DNA from: Cinclus cinclus
Lineage: Eukaryota > Chordata > Aves > Passeriformes > Cinclidae
Length of the DNA: 64,000 nucleotides
Direction of reading: 5' to 3'
NCBI RefSeq assembly: GCF_963662255.1
Contig: NC_085055.1
Span: forward strand, 17,842,704-17,906,703
Under the pieces are notes generated by a model. That model searched no databases, was not told the DNA's origin, and was given only the letters and a program-made list of their open reading frames with translations. Shown one piece after another: positions 31,031-44,851 of the stretch (within the stretch, counting starts at the first letter, position 1; every line of letters starts with the position of its first letter). A program made the translations under genes and the position numbers.

Positions 31031-33574
31031 AATAGGTAAAGGGAAAAGAATGCTCTTTTGTTTTCTTGTAATCCATTTGCTGCTGGAATATATGTTTTCT
31101 ATATTTTGGACAAATCCTATAAACTTTAAAGTGAGAGTGAAAAGTGGACATTTTTGGCTTTTGCTTCTGGTTTGGTGCACCAAGAATGGGAATCCATCCT
31201 ACACAGAGACCCTGAATTTAAGACAAAGAACTAGTTTGTGTATGCATATATCCACTCTGGTGGAATGCTGTTGCTTCTGAGTCCTTCAGACCTAAGAACT
31301 GGAGTGTAGTATCCCTGGGAAGTGCCTCCCTGGAATAGCAGGATGCATTATGCCTAGACCAACAAACACTATTTAACATGTAAATATAGAAAAGCTCCTC
31401 TTGAATTCCCTCCCCTCAAAAATTAATTTCATATGCTATGGCAAAAAGATTGAAAAAAACATCTGCAAAATGTAATTAAAATGCATCTAGTGGAAAAACA
31501 GGTTGTGTGTTCAGTAAGTTTTGTCCTTGCCTTGTCCATGTTTTGTGTGTACTTATTCTTCACCAGTTTCTAATTGAAGTGTACGTTTCATTTATAGAAA
31601 ATGGTAAATACAGCTGATCACAAACCTAACGTGGGAAGGGCTTCTCTGTGTCTGCAGTAAATATTTGCAAAAATATTACACAAGCTTTGCTCAGAGTTGT
31701 ACTGAACACATTAGTCTACCATCTGATTTATTAATTTTTCTCCTGCTTAATAAGTCTTGGAAAAATAAGAGCTCTGACACAGAACATATTGCTGTGCTTA
31801 ATACAAAAGAGCAGTGCTTAGGTGCTCAGTGATATCCTGCATGTGCTGTGACACACTGCTCTGTGATAGCACACGTGTACATCCTCTGAGCCTTTAACTT
31901 AACTCTAACCTTAGCCAAGGTCTCCCATTAATGGTCTCCACTTGGATCTTGTGTGCAATTGCTTGGATACATTACACACAGGGCTGCATGACAGAGTCCC
32001 TGGCTGCTCACAGGGCTCTCTGAGCATGCTAATCATTTTCAGGTAGTAGGTAGGCTCAGATTTTCCCTTACTATGCATACAAAGCCCAAGTGGGGCAAAT
32101 AAATTTCCATGTAGGTATTAACTTTTCCTGCTAGGGGAATTATAAGGTTAGGGACTTGGTTTTTCTAAAGTCTGTAGCATTCATGATTATGTATGGACTG
32201 TTTTAGGGATGTGTGGATTTTTAATTGTGTCATTATTCTGAGAAAGATTTTATAACTGTTCAGCCTGGGCTAAATACTCAGATGTCATTCCTGTGTCCTG
32301 GTGGGATGTGTTCTGGTGTGTGTGTGAGCAGGGAGGTTGATGCTATGCATAACCTCTTCTCATAAAACTAATGTTTGCTTCCTGCTTACCAACATGAAAG
32401 TTTGTAGAAGTAGGTGTTTACTCAGCTCAGAGTGCTCTGTCTCTGATAGCTGTGCCAAAGCAAGATAATAAGGGGATACTTCCTCAGTTGTACTTGTTCA
32501 GCCTTCAAGGATTTGTTGGTCAAACAGGGGCCATCTGAGGCAGAGGCCACTCCTGTGCCTAAATGCGGGGGTGGGATATGTGCAGAACACTGACGTGGAA
32601 GGGATGAACAAAAGCTTTTCAACAGGCTAGAAAATGTTCACAGATGTACTTTTGCTCGATTCATCCAACTCCAATTTAAATCGTTTTGACTGTATGAACA
32701 AGACCAGAGCTGCAGTTCTTCCACAAATCAGTGTTTCGTCTATGTTATGTGTGTACTGGCTGCTTCATCTACAGAGTTTGGAGTGGAAAAATGAAAGTTC
32801 AAGTTATCTGTGTTCACATCATGCTCCTGACTTTGGAGTATGTGAAATTGAAATCCCTCTGAGTTGAGTGGCTTGTTAGGGCTTGGAGCAAAGGGGCAGA
32901 CCGACTCTTCCAAACAGAATTCTGGCTTCTTTTTGTGCTCTGAAAGGCAGTGTAAATGTGACAGATGATCTTTTACTGTTTTTATCTTGTAGTCAGTGCT
33001 TTCTTATTCTTTGCTGTATATGCTATATCATCTTAAAAATTAAAGATAATTCTTTGAAACTTCCTTCAAACCCACGTCCTTTATTTCTGTAAGTTGTTTC
33101 TGCTTTTGTCTTACCAAGCAATTATCAGATCAGCCTAAATCCCTTAAACATTCTTCAGCAGTGTGCTGCCATTGTCTGGAGTTCAGACTTTTTGGAAACA
33201 TTCGCAGCTCACTTAACAGCAAGACCACAAGTTCTTCAAACAATTTTACATCGTTTGTGAGTGCATGCGTGTGAGTGTGTGTGCCAACAAGATTATTCTT
33301 TTTCCTGTCCTATCGCTGTGCAGCAGTAAAAATGTCTCTTTGTCAATGTTAGCCACAGGACACGTTGGTGGCATTACTGGCCCTTTTTTTCCACCTGTCA
33401 AAGCCTGTCCGCCCCTGCCCTGTTACTCTTGTGAGTAACAAATGAGAGAGGACCATTCCATGCTTCAGCTCCATAGCAGATGCTCAACCACAACAGTTTT
33501 TCTGAACCTTCAATACAGCCACTTTCCTCTGCCCTCCTGACTATCCAGTCAACTAGCTGGAGGTGGCGAAGTTT
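31031..33574. other. Intergenic region downstream of KCNE-like gene
   Basis: No gene, RNA or recognisable mobile element was seen. It is AT-rich unique-looking sequence with only short chance open frames. Confidence 0.65.
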
Positions 33575-34325
33575 TAGGTTTGGAACTGTGGCACAATGTA
33601 GGTGTAGAAGAAGGGATTAGAGGCCCCTGATAAGTCACAGTTGTACTAATTACCAAAGAAGAGGGACAGCCTTGCCCTTAATGGGTCACAGCAGTGACTA
33701 ATAAAGATCAGTGTGATAAAAGGGGTGGGGCTGGCTGGTCAGGGACCTTTGAGGAAGAGGAGCTGGAGGAGGTAGTGGAGCCCTGAGGAAGAAGGAACGA
33801 TGCAGGGAGACACAAAGAAGAAAAAAGCAAGGAAGAGAGGCGAGTTGCTGCAGTAAAAGACCTGCTATGAGGTCAGTCTGGGTCTGATGGAGTCAGAGCC
33901 TGCAGCCGTGGCTGAGCTGGGTGAAAGCTGTGCTCAGATTCTGCACACCAAGACTTGCAGTCACAGTCCAGCAGGAAACATCCAGCAGTCAGAGTCTGTA
34001 GCTGGACCCTGCAGTAGCAGCTTGCTGTAGTCAGAGTCAGGATGGCAAAGCTGTGAAGAAGAAAAAAAACAGGACTGCTTTTCACTCCTTTGTTGAATGA
34101 GAGTCTGTGTTTGGCTCATTTCTGCTCCTAATGAGAGGTCTGCTGCAAGAGCACAAGACCTGTGTGCAGCCTTGGGAGTTGAATGTGATCTTTGTAGGAT
34201 AAGCAAGACCCCTAACTGACCAGTGGTGTGCATAGGAAAGGAGGCTTAAAAGGTACATGTCCTTCCCTCAGCAGAAGGAAACACAACAGGGCACCGCAAT
34301 TTTGGTGCCTCCATAGAATGTTGTG
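33575..34325 (+). mobile_element. Possible old LTR or ERV-derived stretch
   Basis: Composition changes from AT-rich to purine-rich, LTR-like sequence. It opens near TGTGGCACAATGTAGG and contains several TCACAG/TAATTACC/TAATAAAG-type blocks. A TATA-like GATAAAAGGGG (about 33715) leads into GGAG-rich DNA. Short GTCAGAGTC-type repeats follow at about 33890-34040, and the stretch ends near GGCACC...GGTGCC (about 34294-34313). No gag, pol or env similarity was seen and no target-site duplication was found. Boundaries are rough; this is recognition by style, not by match. Confidence 0.3.
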
Positions 34326-36096
34326 TTGGTCGCCTGCCCTGGAAAGAGAAGGTGGTGAGAGTGGCAAGGGCAGGGATGAGTGACATCCATACCATGATAT
34401 GAAATTTCTGAGGCAGTTAATGCACTGCCTATAATGTGAGACTTATTAATCTCATTTTGTCTTCTGTGTATGAAACAAGTGTAGTGACTTCAGAGTTCAC
34501 AGAGCCTCTGATGTGTAACCTTGTCAGTCTCCTTTACAGCCGCCTCCGGTTTTCTGAATGTGGGGTGTGAAACAGGAATAGGAGAGCCAGAATGACTCCA
34601 TTCATGTTGAGCCCTGGGCTGTGAAGTATGATTTACGCCTCTGAGATAACCAGAATGCTCCAGGCTAAGCACGGGAGAAGGAAGGGGTGGGGAAAGGAGA
34701 GCATTATAAAGCATCATAATGAGGACTTTGCCTAGGCAAGGGGCTGTGATGCTGTAGGAAATGGAGTTGGAGAGGCTGTTTGTGGCAGCGAGACTCAGTT
34801 CTGCATGCTAAAAAGTGCCTTGAACTTTAAAAGTTTTACCGTTGCAAGGAGAGAGGGATTCGTTAATTGTCTTTGGTTTGTACTTTTTCTCTCTGCTTCC
34901 TGGTGTTCTGAATTAACATCACTCCTCTGGTGATCTCACTAAGAACCTTCTCGTTCCTTCTTCCTTGCTGGTAAGAAACGTACTAAAAACAATTAGATCA
35001 TGGGTCTTGCTTTAGTTCCCCTACTCTTTGCTATTTCTTGTGGCCCTCTGTAACACATTGCAGCTGATGTGTGTGGGCTGCTTTTGGGGAGGAGTCCACT
35101 TTGAATTCAGTTTGGGCATTTTGAGATACTCTATGAAAAGCTTCACTGAAATGCAGGCATGTTGCAGTTTCCACTCAGCCTTTGTGAATTAGTACTGCAG
35201 CTCTCTCAGCCTGGTTTGCAAGAAAGCCTGGTTTTCTGATTAAACCCCTGCTGAGGAATATTAGGATCTTCTCTAATTTTACTTGCCTATGTGTATGCCT
35301 ACGTGGCACATGTGTTTCAGTCTATTAGGGTTTGTCTTCATCTGAATGCCAAAATTATGACAAATAAGCAGGATCAACTAGAATGGCAGATATTTTGTGC
35401 TGCCCTCATATTGGTGTAAATCTGGACAAAGTTGATTTGGCTGTGTAAATTCTGGTGTTTGCAGGTATGTGAGTTATATCTAGAACTGGATCTTGTAGGT
35501 ATATTTTGACTACTTTCAGCTCTGGACTCCACAAATTAAGCTCTCTGCACCCATAGGTAGAATGAAATACAAATTGGGTGGCCAGGTGTTCCTGTAGCCT
35601 GTAGACAGCTGTAGACATGGAGTGTTCCTTTGCTGTAGTTACTAATGCATGGAAAACTTCATGGCAGTGACTGCTGTTGCATTCCAGAAAAAGTTAAGTG
35701 TGCCTGAATTAAAGCAAGCCTGGCACTATATGTGTGTCTACCTTGTTTAGTTAGCATGGAAGATCCTGCAGACTCTTGTCACTTCACCTGTGCAATACCT
35801 GTTTGCACAGACAAAAAGAGCCTGATATTTAGTAAGGAAATACTGTTCTCATCACAGGAACGCATAAAATGACTTTATGGAATTTTTCAATGGCCTGGCT
35901 TCAGAGTAGCACACAAGTCTACACTGAAATAGTCAGTCACTTGTGTATGAGTGCAGTGGGACTTGGAGAGCACATGCTTAAAATTAAACACATGCTGCCA
36001 TGTTTCCCTGAGCAAGCCTGCTTCCCCAGCTTGGAAACACAATAAATGCAGCAATCTGTACTACAAACTTATGCAGCTGAAATAGGCTGATTTCTG

Positions 36097-36117
36097 CCCC
36101 CCCCCCCCCCCCGCCCC
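36097..36117. repeat. Poly-C tract
   Basis: Sixteen C, one G and four C. It is a homopolymer prone to length error in sequencing, with G-quadruplex potential on the opposite strand. Confidence 0.9.
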
Positions 36118-39100
36118 TCTTTTTGTGTGGGATGTGTAATAGCAAATCCTTTGCCATGTAAGTAAGCATAGTAAATTAACAGAATCTATACTTCTGGGAA
36201 TAAGTAAATTCTGGGGGCTTGTTTTGAATCAAATTAATATGAACCCTGCAAAGACTCTTTTTCTCCATAGCAGAATGACACAGCTGGAGACCTTCCAGCT
36301 TCTTTTGGCTAGTCTAAAAAAAAAATATTGGAAGGCACACTAAGCCTTGACTGACAACTTCTTGTAGTATAACTGCATGCTACGTTCAACTCGTCTTAAA
36401 AATTCTCAGCAACAGAGCCGCCTTTTCAGCCTGGGAGTGCTATGTGACCAGCACGTGGAACTGCAGTAAATACAGATGGTAGTGCTCCCTTCCTGCAACA
36501 TATTTGCTTTCATCCCCCAAGACAAAGGACAACTGGAAGTGTCGTGGAATTAACACAGAGATAAAATATTCTGCCAATTAAGGTTGCATGGCTGGGTATC
36601 CTTGTGCATAGAAGAAAGTGCTCAATGTATATTCAAAAGTCAAAAGAAAATAGTACTTTGTCTCATTTGGAAGCCTGTGGTCAGGCCCAATAGATTTGCT
36701 GGGGTAACTGTCCTTGTTGTCTGCCCTGGCAAAGTGCTCTTTACCTTCTAGTTGCATGCTGGTGACATAAATCTTACCTCTGTGTCTGAAGAGGACTGAA
36801 CTTGGGTGTTTGTTGGCATAAGCATCAAAAGCTTAGTGATCACTTTGTCCTTTGCCTTGAGTCACTGGGGTGTTTCAGCGTGGGAACAGAGTCAAACCTG
36901 TGTTGAGTTCATGGCGTGGCTGCCCAGGCTCTCAGCGAGGTGATTGGCCACTGAGGGTTTTACAGACTGACACAAATCTGTGATTTGGAAAGGGCATCCC
37001 CATGGACGGGGACCATGTGCTCCTGGTCTCCTCACACTGAGCATGGTCTTTGCTTCAGCAAAAAATGCGAGTGCTGTGTGCTCCACAGTGACCTTGATGA
37101 ACCAATGAATTCTACAGCAATTTTTTAGGGGAAGGGGGAAAAATCTCCTTGACATAGTGCCAAGACCAGTTTATTTTCTCCCTCTAAATAAAATAGCTTG
37201 AAGTAAAGCTGTATTAGTTTTATTTTTAGCAGAGCATTTTTACAGAAGGAGACTTTGAAACTTTTTTATGCACAGAATCATTAGATAATCACATAAATAG
37301 CTTGGTCATGCAGTGTCATGTGGTTTTACTTGCATACAGAAATTCTGTCGAAACATTTTCTGCCTCTTCTTTCTTCTATCTCCGTGGTATTTGCTGATTC
37401 ATCCAGACTGCTTTGTATTGAGGGAAGGAGTTAATTGCAGTGGAGTGGTTCTGTCAGAGCCTCCATGGGTCCTCTCATGTTTGCTTATCAGTGCTGATCC
37501 TGAAGGGCTGGAGGAGAGGAGTGTAATCTGTCCTCAGCACTGAGCACTATCAGCCTGGCAGGGCTCCTGCCTTCACTGGAGACCTTGAGAAAATGACTGT
37601 TCTCATTTTGTGCTCATTTGAAGAAAACTCCCCTGCTGAATGGTGAAGTTTTTATCCAGTCTTGGAACTGTGAGCAAAATGGGAACTCTTTTGCCCCTAA
37701 TTGTCCTCTTAAGTCACTTAAGAATTGGCTTCTTTTTAGTTTGCTGCTTTTTTTAATTATTATTTTTTCTTTTTCACCTCCTTTCTGAAAACGTTTTTCT
37801 AACTTTCAGCTATATGCCTTGATCCTGTATCCTTCTCTGTGTATGTTTGTTTCATTTATGTCAGCTCAGATGCACTGCTCATCTGAGGAGGGTGAAAGTA
37901 ATTTAAATTTGGCATGGGGAGGTTACTCATAGCAACCAACTTTAGGCCCTGAGCAGAGTGGGCTGGTGAGAGGCAAGGCTGCAGCTCTCACCTGCTCTTC
38001 TTTATTGGTGGTCCTATAGGATAAATACACTAAATCCAAATACACATCTCTATGTGGGACCTAAATTTAAATATATCCCTCCTGGTAGTCAGAGTTTTTA
38101 TTTCATAAATATTTGTATCAGCATTTAAATAACTATTTTTATTTAATGTAGTGCTTTAAAAATTGCATGTATCCTGCACCATATAAGATGCTTTTACCTG
38201 CTTTGTTATACACAGTTACTGTACGACTATATAGAAAGCTGTAATTCAATGAGTTCAATTAAAAAAAAAAGCAAACAATCAACTCTGAATTAAAAGAATT
38301 TCAGGGAATATGGATTTTCCAGCTGTGCAGTTTTGAAACTGACTGCAGGCAAAATTAAATGCTCCCCATTTCAGAAGAGCCTATTTGAAGCACTGATGTG
38401 TTAATTGGAGTGTGTTTGGTGTTTTAAGCTTATCAGCAAAAACTTTAGTCAGAATATTGTGCCAGCTCTGAATTAGACCATTGTGCCATGCAGAAAACAA
38501 ATTGCCTTTAGCTGATGAGAATGAGCTGGATAGGATCAAATGGGAGGCATCCTACAGGTATTACCCACAATTTGTCTGACTGCACAATTGCATGGAAGAA
38601 AGTATAAACATCCCAACACTCCTAATAATATTCTCAGCCGCTTTCAAGTGCAGTTTAAACATCTGATTTCTCTTTCAGTTGTGTGTTTGTCCTGGCATGA
38701 CTTATGACCGAACTTGAATGCACACTGTAAAGAAGAGGTGTTTTGACTGGATGGGGGTTTTGCCTCTGTATGACCATGGGATTCCAGTTTTGTGCTTCCA
38801 CAGTTACACAGGCTAGTTCTCCTCTCAGATTTGAGTTGTTTCAAGTCCTCTCCCAGAATGAAGAGAGCTTGGCAAACATTGGTCCTTTATGCCAGAGCTG
38901 GTTGTGTTGCTGTTTTAGCTTTGTTGTGGATGTTTACACCTCTGTCCTGCTCATGCAAAAGATGCACTGCAGCACTGTGGGCCCTCACTGCCCCCTCTTC
39001 ACCAGCTCAGGTGTGGTGAGTTACCTTGATTATCCAGCCAATTAACTGGATTTCATTACCCTGCGTTACCCTGATTTCTTATTGTCACCTGGTTACTTGT

Positions 39101-42100
39101 CAGACTTTGCTGCACACAATGGAGCCATGTGAAAATCAAGAGTCAATTAGGCCCATTTAGTTTTTTGTTTTTTTTTTTTTTTTTCCTGATAAAGCACTCC
39201 CCCCCTTTTTAAACTGTCAATATTTCTATTGGAATGGACAGTGTGACCTCAGGAAAGGTTATCTCTGTGTCACTCTTATGCTATATTTAGCAAAAATTTG
39301 TTCTTTTTTGCTATGTTTTTCTGAACTACTTGCTACTTTTCAGATGGACAATAAGAAGGGTTATGTGTGCCAGGAAGCATGAGGATTTAAAATCCAGAAC
39401 ATTTGTCATTTCAGTTAATGGAGTGTGACTGAGGGAGGAATTTGATCTGTGAGTTTTAGTTTTGAATCTATCAGTTCTGTTGCTGACAATTAGTTTTGCT
39501 TCATCATAGACCAAAAATGTCATCCTTTATAAATACCTACTAGGGGAATAGTAAAAAACCCAAAAGTTTGAGGTCTGTACATTATCATTTTAATTGGGAC
39601 CTCCCTCTTGCACACACTCACATCTACTGCAAATCAGTCTCCCTCTCCTGAAGCCAACATTGCAGCCTCAATTCACAGCAGCTGAGGATGTGTCCAGTGT
39701 TGTTTATTTTTGTAAGGCATTTCCTTCACTTCCATTGAGTTAACTGTTTTGTACATGGTTGAGTACTCTAAACTGTATGTGGCCTTTGGGAAAGGAAAGA
39801 AAAGGAAAACATTGGATGTTGTTTTTGTGATTTACTTCTGTTTTTCTGTAAATTCCTGCAAAAACATCTTATTTACTTATTTTTAATCTGAGTGTCAACT
39901 CTTCCTTCTTTTATTCATCCCTAGGTCATTTTTCAGTCAGAAAATAGGACACCTGTCAGCCAACTGTGAGCTGAATTTCTATAATTTACAGAAAGACTGG
40001 TCATAAAGTGCTTAAAGCTCTGGGGACTTGGGTACCACCCAGTGCAGAACAGATTAATTTCACGGTGTTTTTCTGCATTTGCACAAATTAAAAATATGGG
40101 AATCTCTACTTTGTTTGTTTGAACTTCTTGAATTAAATGTCTTCAACTCATTTTGATCTTGGTTTTGGACACTCAGCATTTTCAAAAGTCTTCAGATTTG
40201 GAGTTCAATGCCAGTTGGATGTGCAGGCCTCTTTCTCTGCCTGTATCCCATTAGTTTCTGATGCAAAAGGATTCTGTAACCTTTGTTCCTCACCAGTTTC
40301 CTCCACTTGGGCTTTTCCCTTGTTTGCATATTTCAGACCTAGTGTTTCTGTATTACATGTTATTGCTGGATGAAATGCTAGTCTCAGGAAATTTTAAACT
40401 TGTGTTCACTCCTGCCTCAGACAGTGCTGGTGCTTCATGTTGGAATTGGTGTTTGAAGAGACAGAACTGTGGATTCAGAGATTTCTCTTTGTTGTTTGGG
40501 GGAACAATGCTTTGATTAACAATTCCCAGTTATTCAATGATGCAATATAATTAAACCGTGCTTAAATTTAGCCAAACCAGTCCAGCTTTCTTTTTAATTC
40601 TGTTGTCCTTTCTTGTAGTGAGAGCAGATAGGAGTGTTTGCCCCCTTGGCCCTTGTAGAACATTGCCTTGAAAACAATACCTTTCAAACCTGCTGAAACA
40701 TGGAAAACCCACAAATGGAAAAAAATTGGGCCAGAAAGGATAGCTATAACAATAGTTTGGTGACTCAGAAATTATTGAATCACATTTCCCTCTAGGGTTT
40801 AAATGTCCTGGGATAGGGTCAGGCTGCCAATTGATGACTCTGTCTGTAGTAAGTTTTGCCATTTATAAAATGCTTCCTTGTAGTTCCCATTACGTTTTTA
40901 CATGCAAAAAACTATTCTGAGTTAAAGCATTTCTTCATTGCTGTACAGGAGTTAACCTGATCATCATCTTGATGTCTGAACTACAGCTTGTGGGTTTTCC
41001 ACAAAATTCTGCCACTGAGCATAGTTTTGTTGGTGGGGTTTTCTCTCCCTAAATTCTTTTCTGCTTTGGTAAATTTAGATGAGTCTTCTATTCTGCACTT
41101 AGCAGTTCAGTCAAAACTGCTCAGGTTAGACACCCTCTGTGGTGATGGAAGAGAAATAGCTTTCCTGAGTGTGTTAATAATCAATTATATAAAAATTTAT
41201 TTTAAGGTTGGTGTACCAGCTTTTGGTGTATCTCTGCCTGCTGTCCAGGTAGGCTAACTTATTCACTTTATCAACTTAATAGATAGAAATTTTGCATATC
41301 AAAGAGCAAACAGTAGTATGCAACATTTAGAAGAACAGATTATTTTTGTCTAAGATTGTTTCATAGTCATTTATTTATGTACAAAACTGAATCGATACAG
41401 CAGTGACTTGGGGAATTGTCTTGTTTTCTGTTCTGAGATGTGGATCATTGGTTTGCAGGTACTTTGTTCTTGAGGGCTGACAATGCATCTTTGCTACAGG
41501 AGGCTAGTTTACTAAATATATAACTAGCATCTGTCGCCTAGTTTCATGCCTCTTCATTCCAACATAATTTGACAAACTGCAGAATATCTTGAACTTACAA
41601 GCTGTTTTGTGGAAATAAACTGAGTCAATGGTGTGATCAAGGCCAAAGCAGGTAACAGACTGAACTGGCTGTTGCTACCTGCTGGCATAAATCGCATGAA
41701 TAGATCAGCTCTGTGCTGCCTAGACTAAAGACAGGTTGGAGATGACCTACATTATTTCATAAACATTTCAAAGGCTGTTCTGAAATTGGGAATAATTCTT
41801 TTGTTCTTGCTGCCTGCCCTCTAAAAAAAAAAATCACTGCAATTATGCTTCCCTCCTTGTACTAATAAAGAATACCATGGTAAAGACACAGTAGTACCTG
41901 GCTGGATTTTGCAGGCTACAGAAACACACTATTTGCCTTTCCTGCATTTATCCCATAGAGGAGGGCTAATCTACAACAGTGCTTTTTCCAGAGACTGTGC
42001 CTAACTCACATGTAAAGTTTTTCCATTCTAGAACTAATTAGCTTTGGTTGAGTAAGTCATCTACGTTAAGTAACAATAAGAATCATATTTCCAGGAACAC

Positions 42101-44827
42101 TTTCCTTGTTACAGAAAATTGGAATCAACTGTGGAAGTGTGGTTACTGAATCTAGTTACTTTTTACAGAATATTTTTTAAGAGACGGCTTCCTCCTGTAA
42201 TATAAAGTCTTTTAAATGCAGCTGATTGGGTGATTGGATTATGGCTGTAAAATTTTAGACTTCTTTGAATTCAAAGTTTCATTGCTCTCTGATTTTAATA
42301 GAAAGATTTGCATATACTGAAGACTTTTCCAGTATGAAGGGCAGTTCTGCTAACAGAGAAAATTTAAAAACTCTTCCCTGGAACCTTTCAGGAACATATT
42401 AGATAAGTGTTGGCTCTGGGTGGAGCTCTGAAAATCCCTCCAGTTTCACACTTGCTGTGAGCCATGCAATCTGTGTAGTCCATTTGTGTTACACAGGACT
42501 GCAGCTGCTTTCAGTTACAAAAGCTTTTACTCTGACTGGGCTTCAATCTTCAATTTAGGGGCAGATTCTGCCTCTGAATGACCACAAACAGAGCCCCTCT
42601 CCCTGAAAATCAGCCTGGACTTAGTTTTTCATCATCTAAGCATTTGGCTGGTGTGCATCACCTGCTCTTCCTTCTGTAGCAGAGAGAAATTTCAGCCCTT
42701 CTCTTGTGCCGATTTTCTCTTCACTCTCTGTGCCAGAGGATGCACCTTCTGCTGGGTTTTACCTACCTGAAGGCTGCTTGCCTCAGTCTCGTCCTTTCTT
42801 CAGCTATTGCTGGCCTGTCTCTGAGGATGCAAAGGTGTAGGTTTTGAGGTCTGAATTTTGGAGTGTTTGCTCGCTCTTGGGTAAATGATTTCTGCATATC
42901 CTCCCCTTTTGGTTTCTCTTGGGAATCTTCTCCTGCAATTCTGCTTTGATTTCACACTGTCCACTTACAGTCAGGCAAGATTCCAGTAAAATAAATGGAT
43001 TCCCTGATGCACTGTGGGACATGTTTCTTTTGAATTGTGTCATGTTCTTTGTGACTTTTTTTCCATTACTCAGAAAAGAGGGAGAAAGGTGAAGACCTTG
43101 GGCTTTTACATGTCTCAGTTATCTCCTTGCTTTTCATTTTAACTTGGACTTCTTGTCTTTCATCATTATACCGCCCAAATGTGCTTAAGTCAAAACTAAA
43201 TGCCTCACTCTTTCACATTTGGTCTTTGCTGCAGAATCCACAGTTCAGCACATCAACCTCATGGCAAGAGAAAGAAAGTGTTGAGGAACAAAAGAGCCTA
43301 ATGACATTTTTTCCTGCTTTGACTGTCTAATGTTGTTAGTTTATTTACCACTAGACTATAAAAGTGAGAAGCTTATTGACCCATTGAGGCCTGGCCTTAT
43401 TAACCCAGAAAAAAATCTAATCAACTAATCCATCATCACTGTGAACTAACAAGTTCAATTGGTGGCTGCAGCTTCTGGTTTCTTCCACAAACATGGATCC
43501 AAGTCTCCTTTGAACTGACCATCATTGTTTACTTTCCTTGCTGAGTGTTCATTTGTTGCTCAAATCAGCTGTGTGATGGGTGGATATCTTTTGATCCTTG
43601 CTACAGCCTTGTGTTTAACTTTGTGCTGCCTTCCTTTTGGCACCAACTTAATTCAAAGATCTCAGTGACATCAACTTGTCCACTTCCTTTAATGCACGTG
43701 TACCATGTTGTTCTCAGTCAGAGGAACAGTGTTCATTTCTTGAGCTGACTTTGGTAGATAGGCAGATAGAAAACCTTACTACAGAGTTACCCTGAGTTTG
43801 TCACACTCCTGAATCCACTTTCAGCCTGGAGACTGAGAGCAGCTACAGCAGTAGGCAGCACAGAAAAGAAGCATGGTGACTTTTATAGCAGCTCTTGTCT
43901 TGGGCTCAGTCCTAATCTAGTCAAATCAGGCTTGAACATTCACATTTCTGTCTGAGACTGTCACCTGTGTTGTGCTCAGCCACAGATCCAGGGAAGCTGC
44001 TGTTGAAAAAGCCCTTTAACTTTTCCTGTTTTTCTCCTGTTCATTCCACAATGCCCAGCACTTTCCTTATTTACAGAGCCTAAAGGAATTGTATTTACTA
44101 GGGGAGCTTTTCACCAACAAAATTAAAGTGTTAAATCACAAGGAATGGTAGAGAAAGGGGTTGTGCAGCTTTAACTTTTACAGCTGTGCTTTCATGTGAC
44201 AGTTTTCTCAAGAGAACAGGAATGTCACTATCCTAAAGCTGGGGTTAATGTAATGACAGCAGGTCCTGTTGTTCTGACTGGCTGTATGGATGCACTGTGG
44301 ATCTCAGTCTGCAGCTGGAGTCAAGGCGGTCTTGTTGGGCAGAGAGAAGAAATCAAAAATAAGAAAAAAGAGAAAAACAAGGCCAGACAGAAATGGCAAA
44401 TGTAGACCAGCAGTTTTCCTAGGCACTGTAAGCTTCCAATACTGCCCAAGAACAGTCACACCTTATCTGTTCTCACATCTGGGCCAAACCTTTAGTTCAT
44501 GTGGAAAGGGCACAGCTGCACAATGCCAATGCAGCAAGTGAGGATCCAACTCCCCAATTTTCCTTTTGCTGGTTACTGTGCATTGCATGTCATGTATTCC
44601 AGGCAATGTGTTTCCTATTTGCATAGCTGTTTATATTTTAAACAATCCTATCTTGGAGCAACAATGTGTATTTGCTTTTTAAATATTTGTTTTGATATGT
44701 TTCCCAATTTCTGGTCCTGGCACATCAAACTCAATAGAATACACTCTGGTTTTGGGAAGACTAAATCAGCCAGTGATGTAATCTTTGTAACTGATGTCTC
44801 TTTGCTTCATGGCTTGACTGAGTTTGC

Positions 44828-44851
44828 TTTTTTTTTTTTTTTTTTTTTTTT
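44828..44851. repeat. Poly-T tract (24 T)
   Basis: A pure run of 24 T. It could be the reverse-strand tail of a retroposon, but no body is recognisable to its left. Confidence 0.9.

Noticed and set aside
41700..41780. GGTTGGAGATGACCT segment resembling a CR1 3' region
   Set aside because: It lacks the CR1 octamer tail and the rest of the 3' consensus; the similarity is too short.
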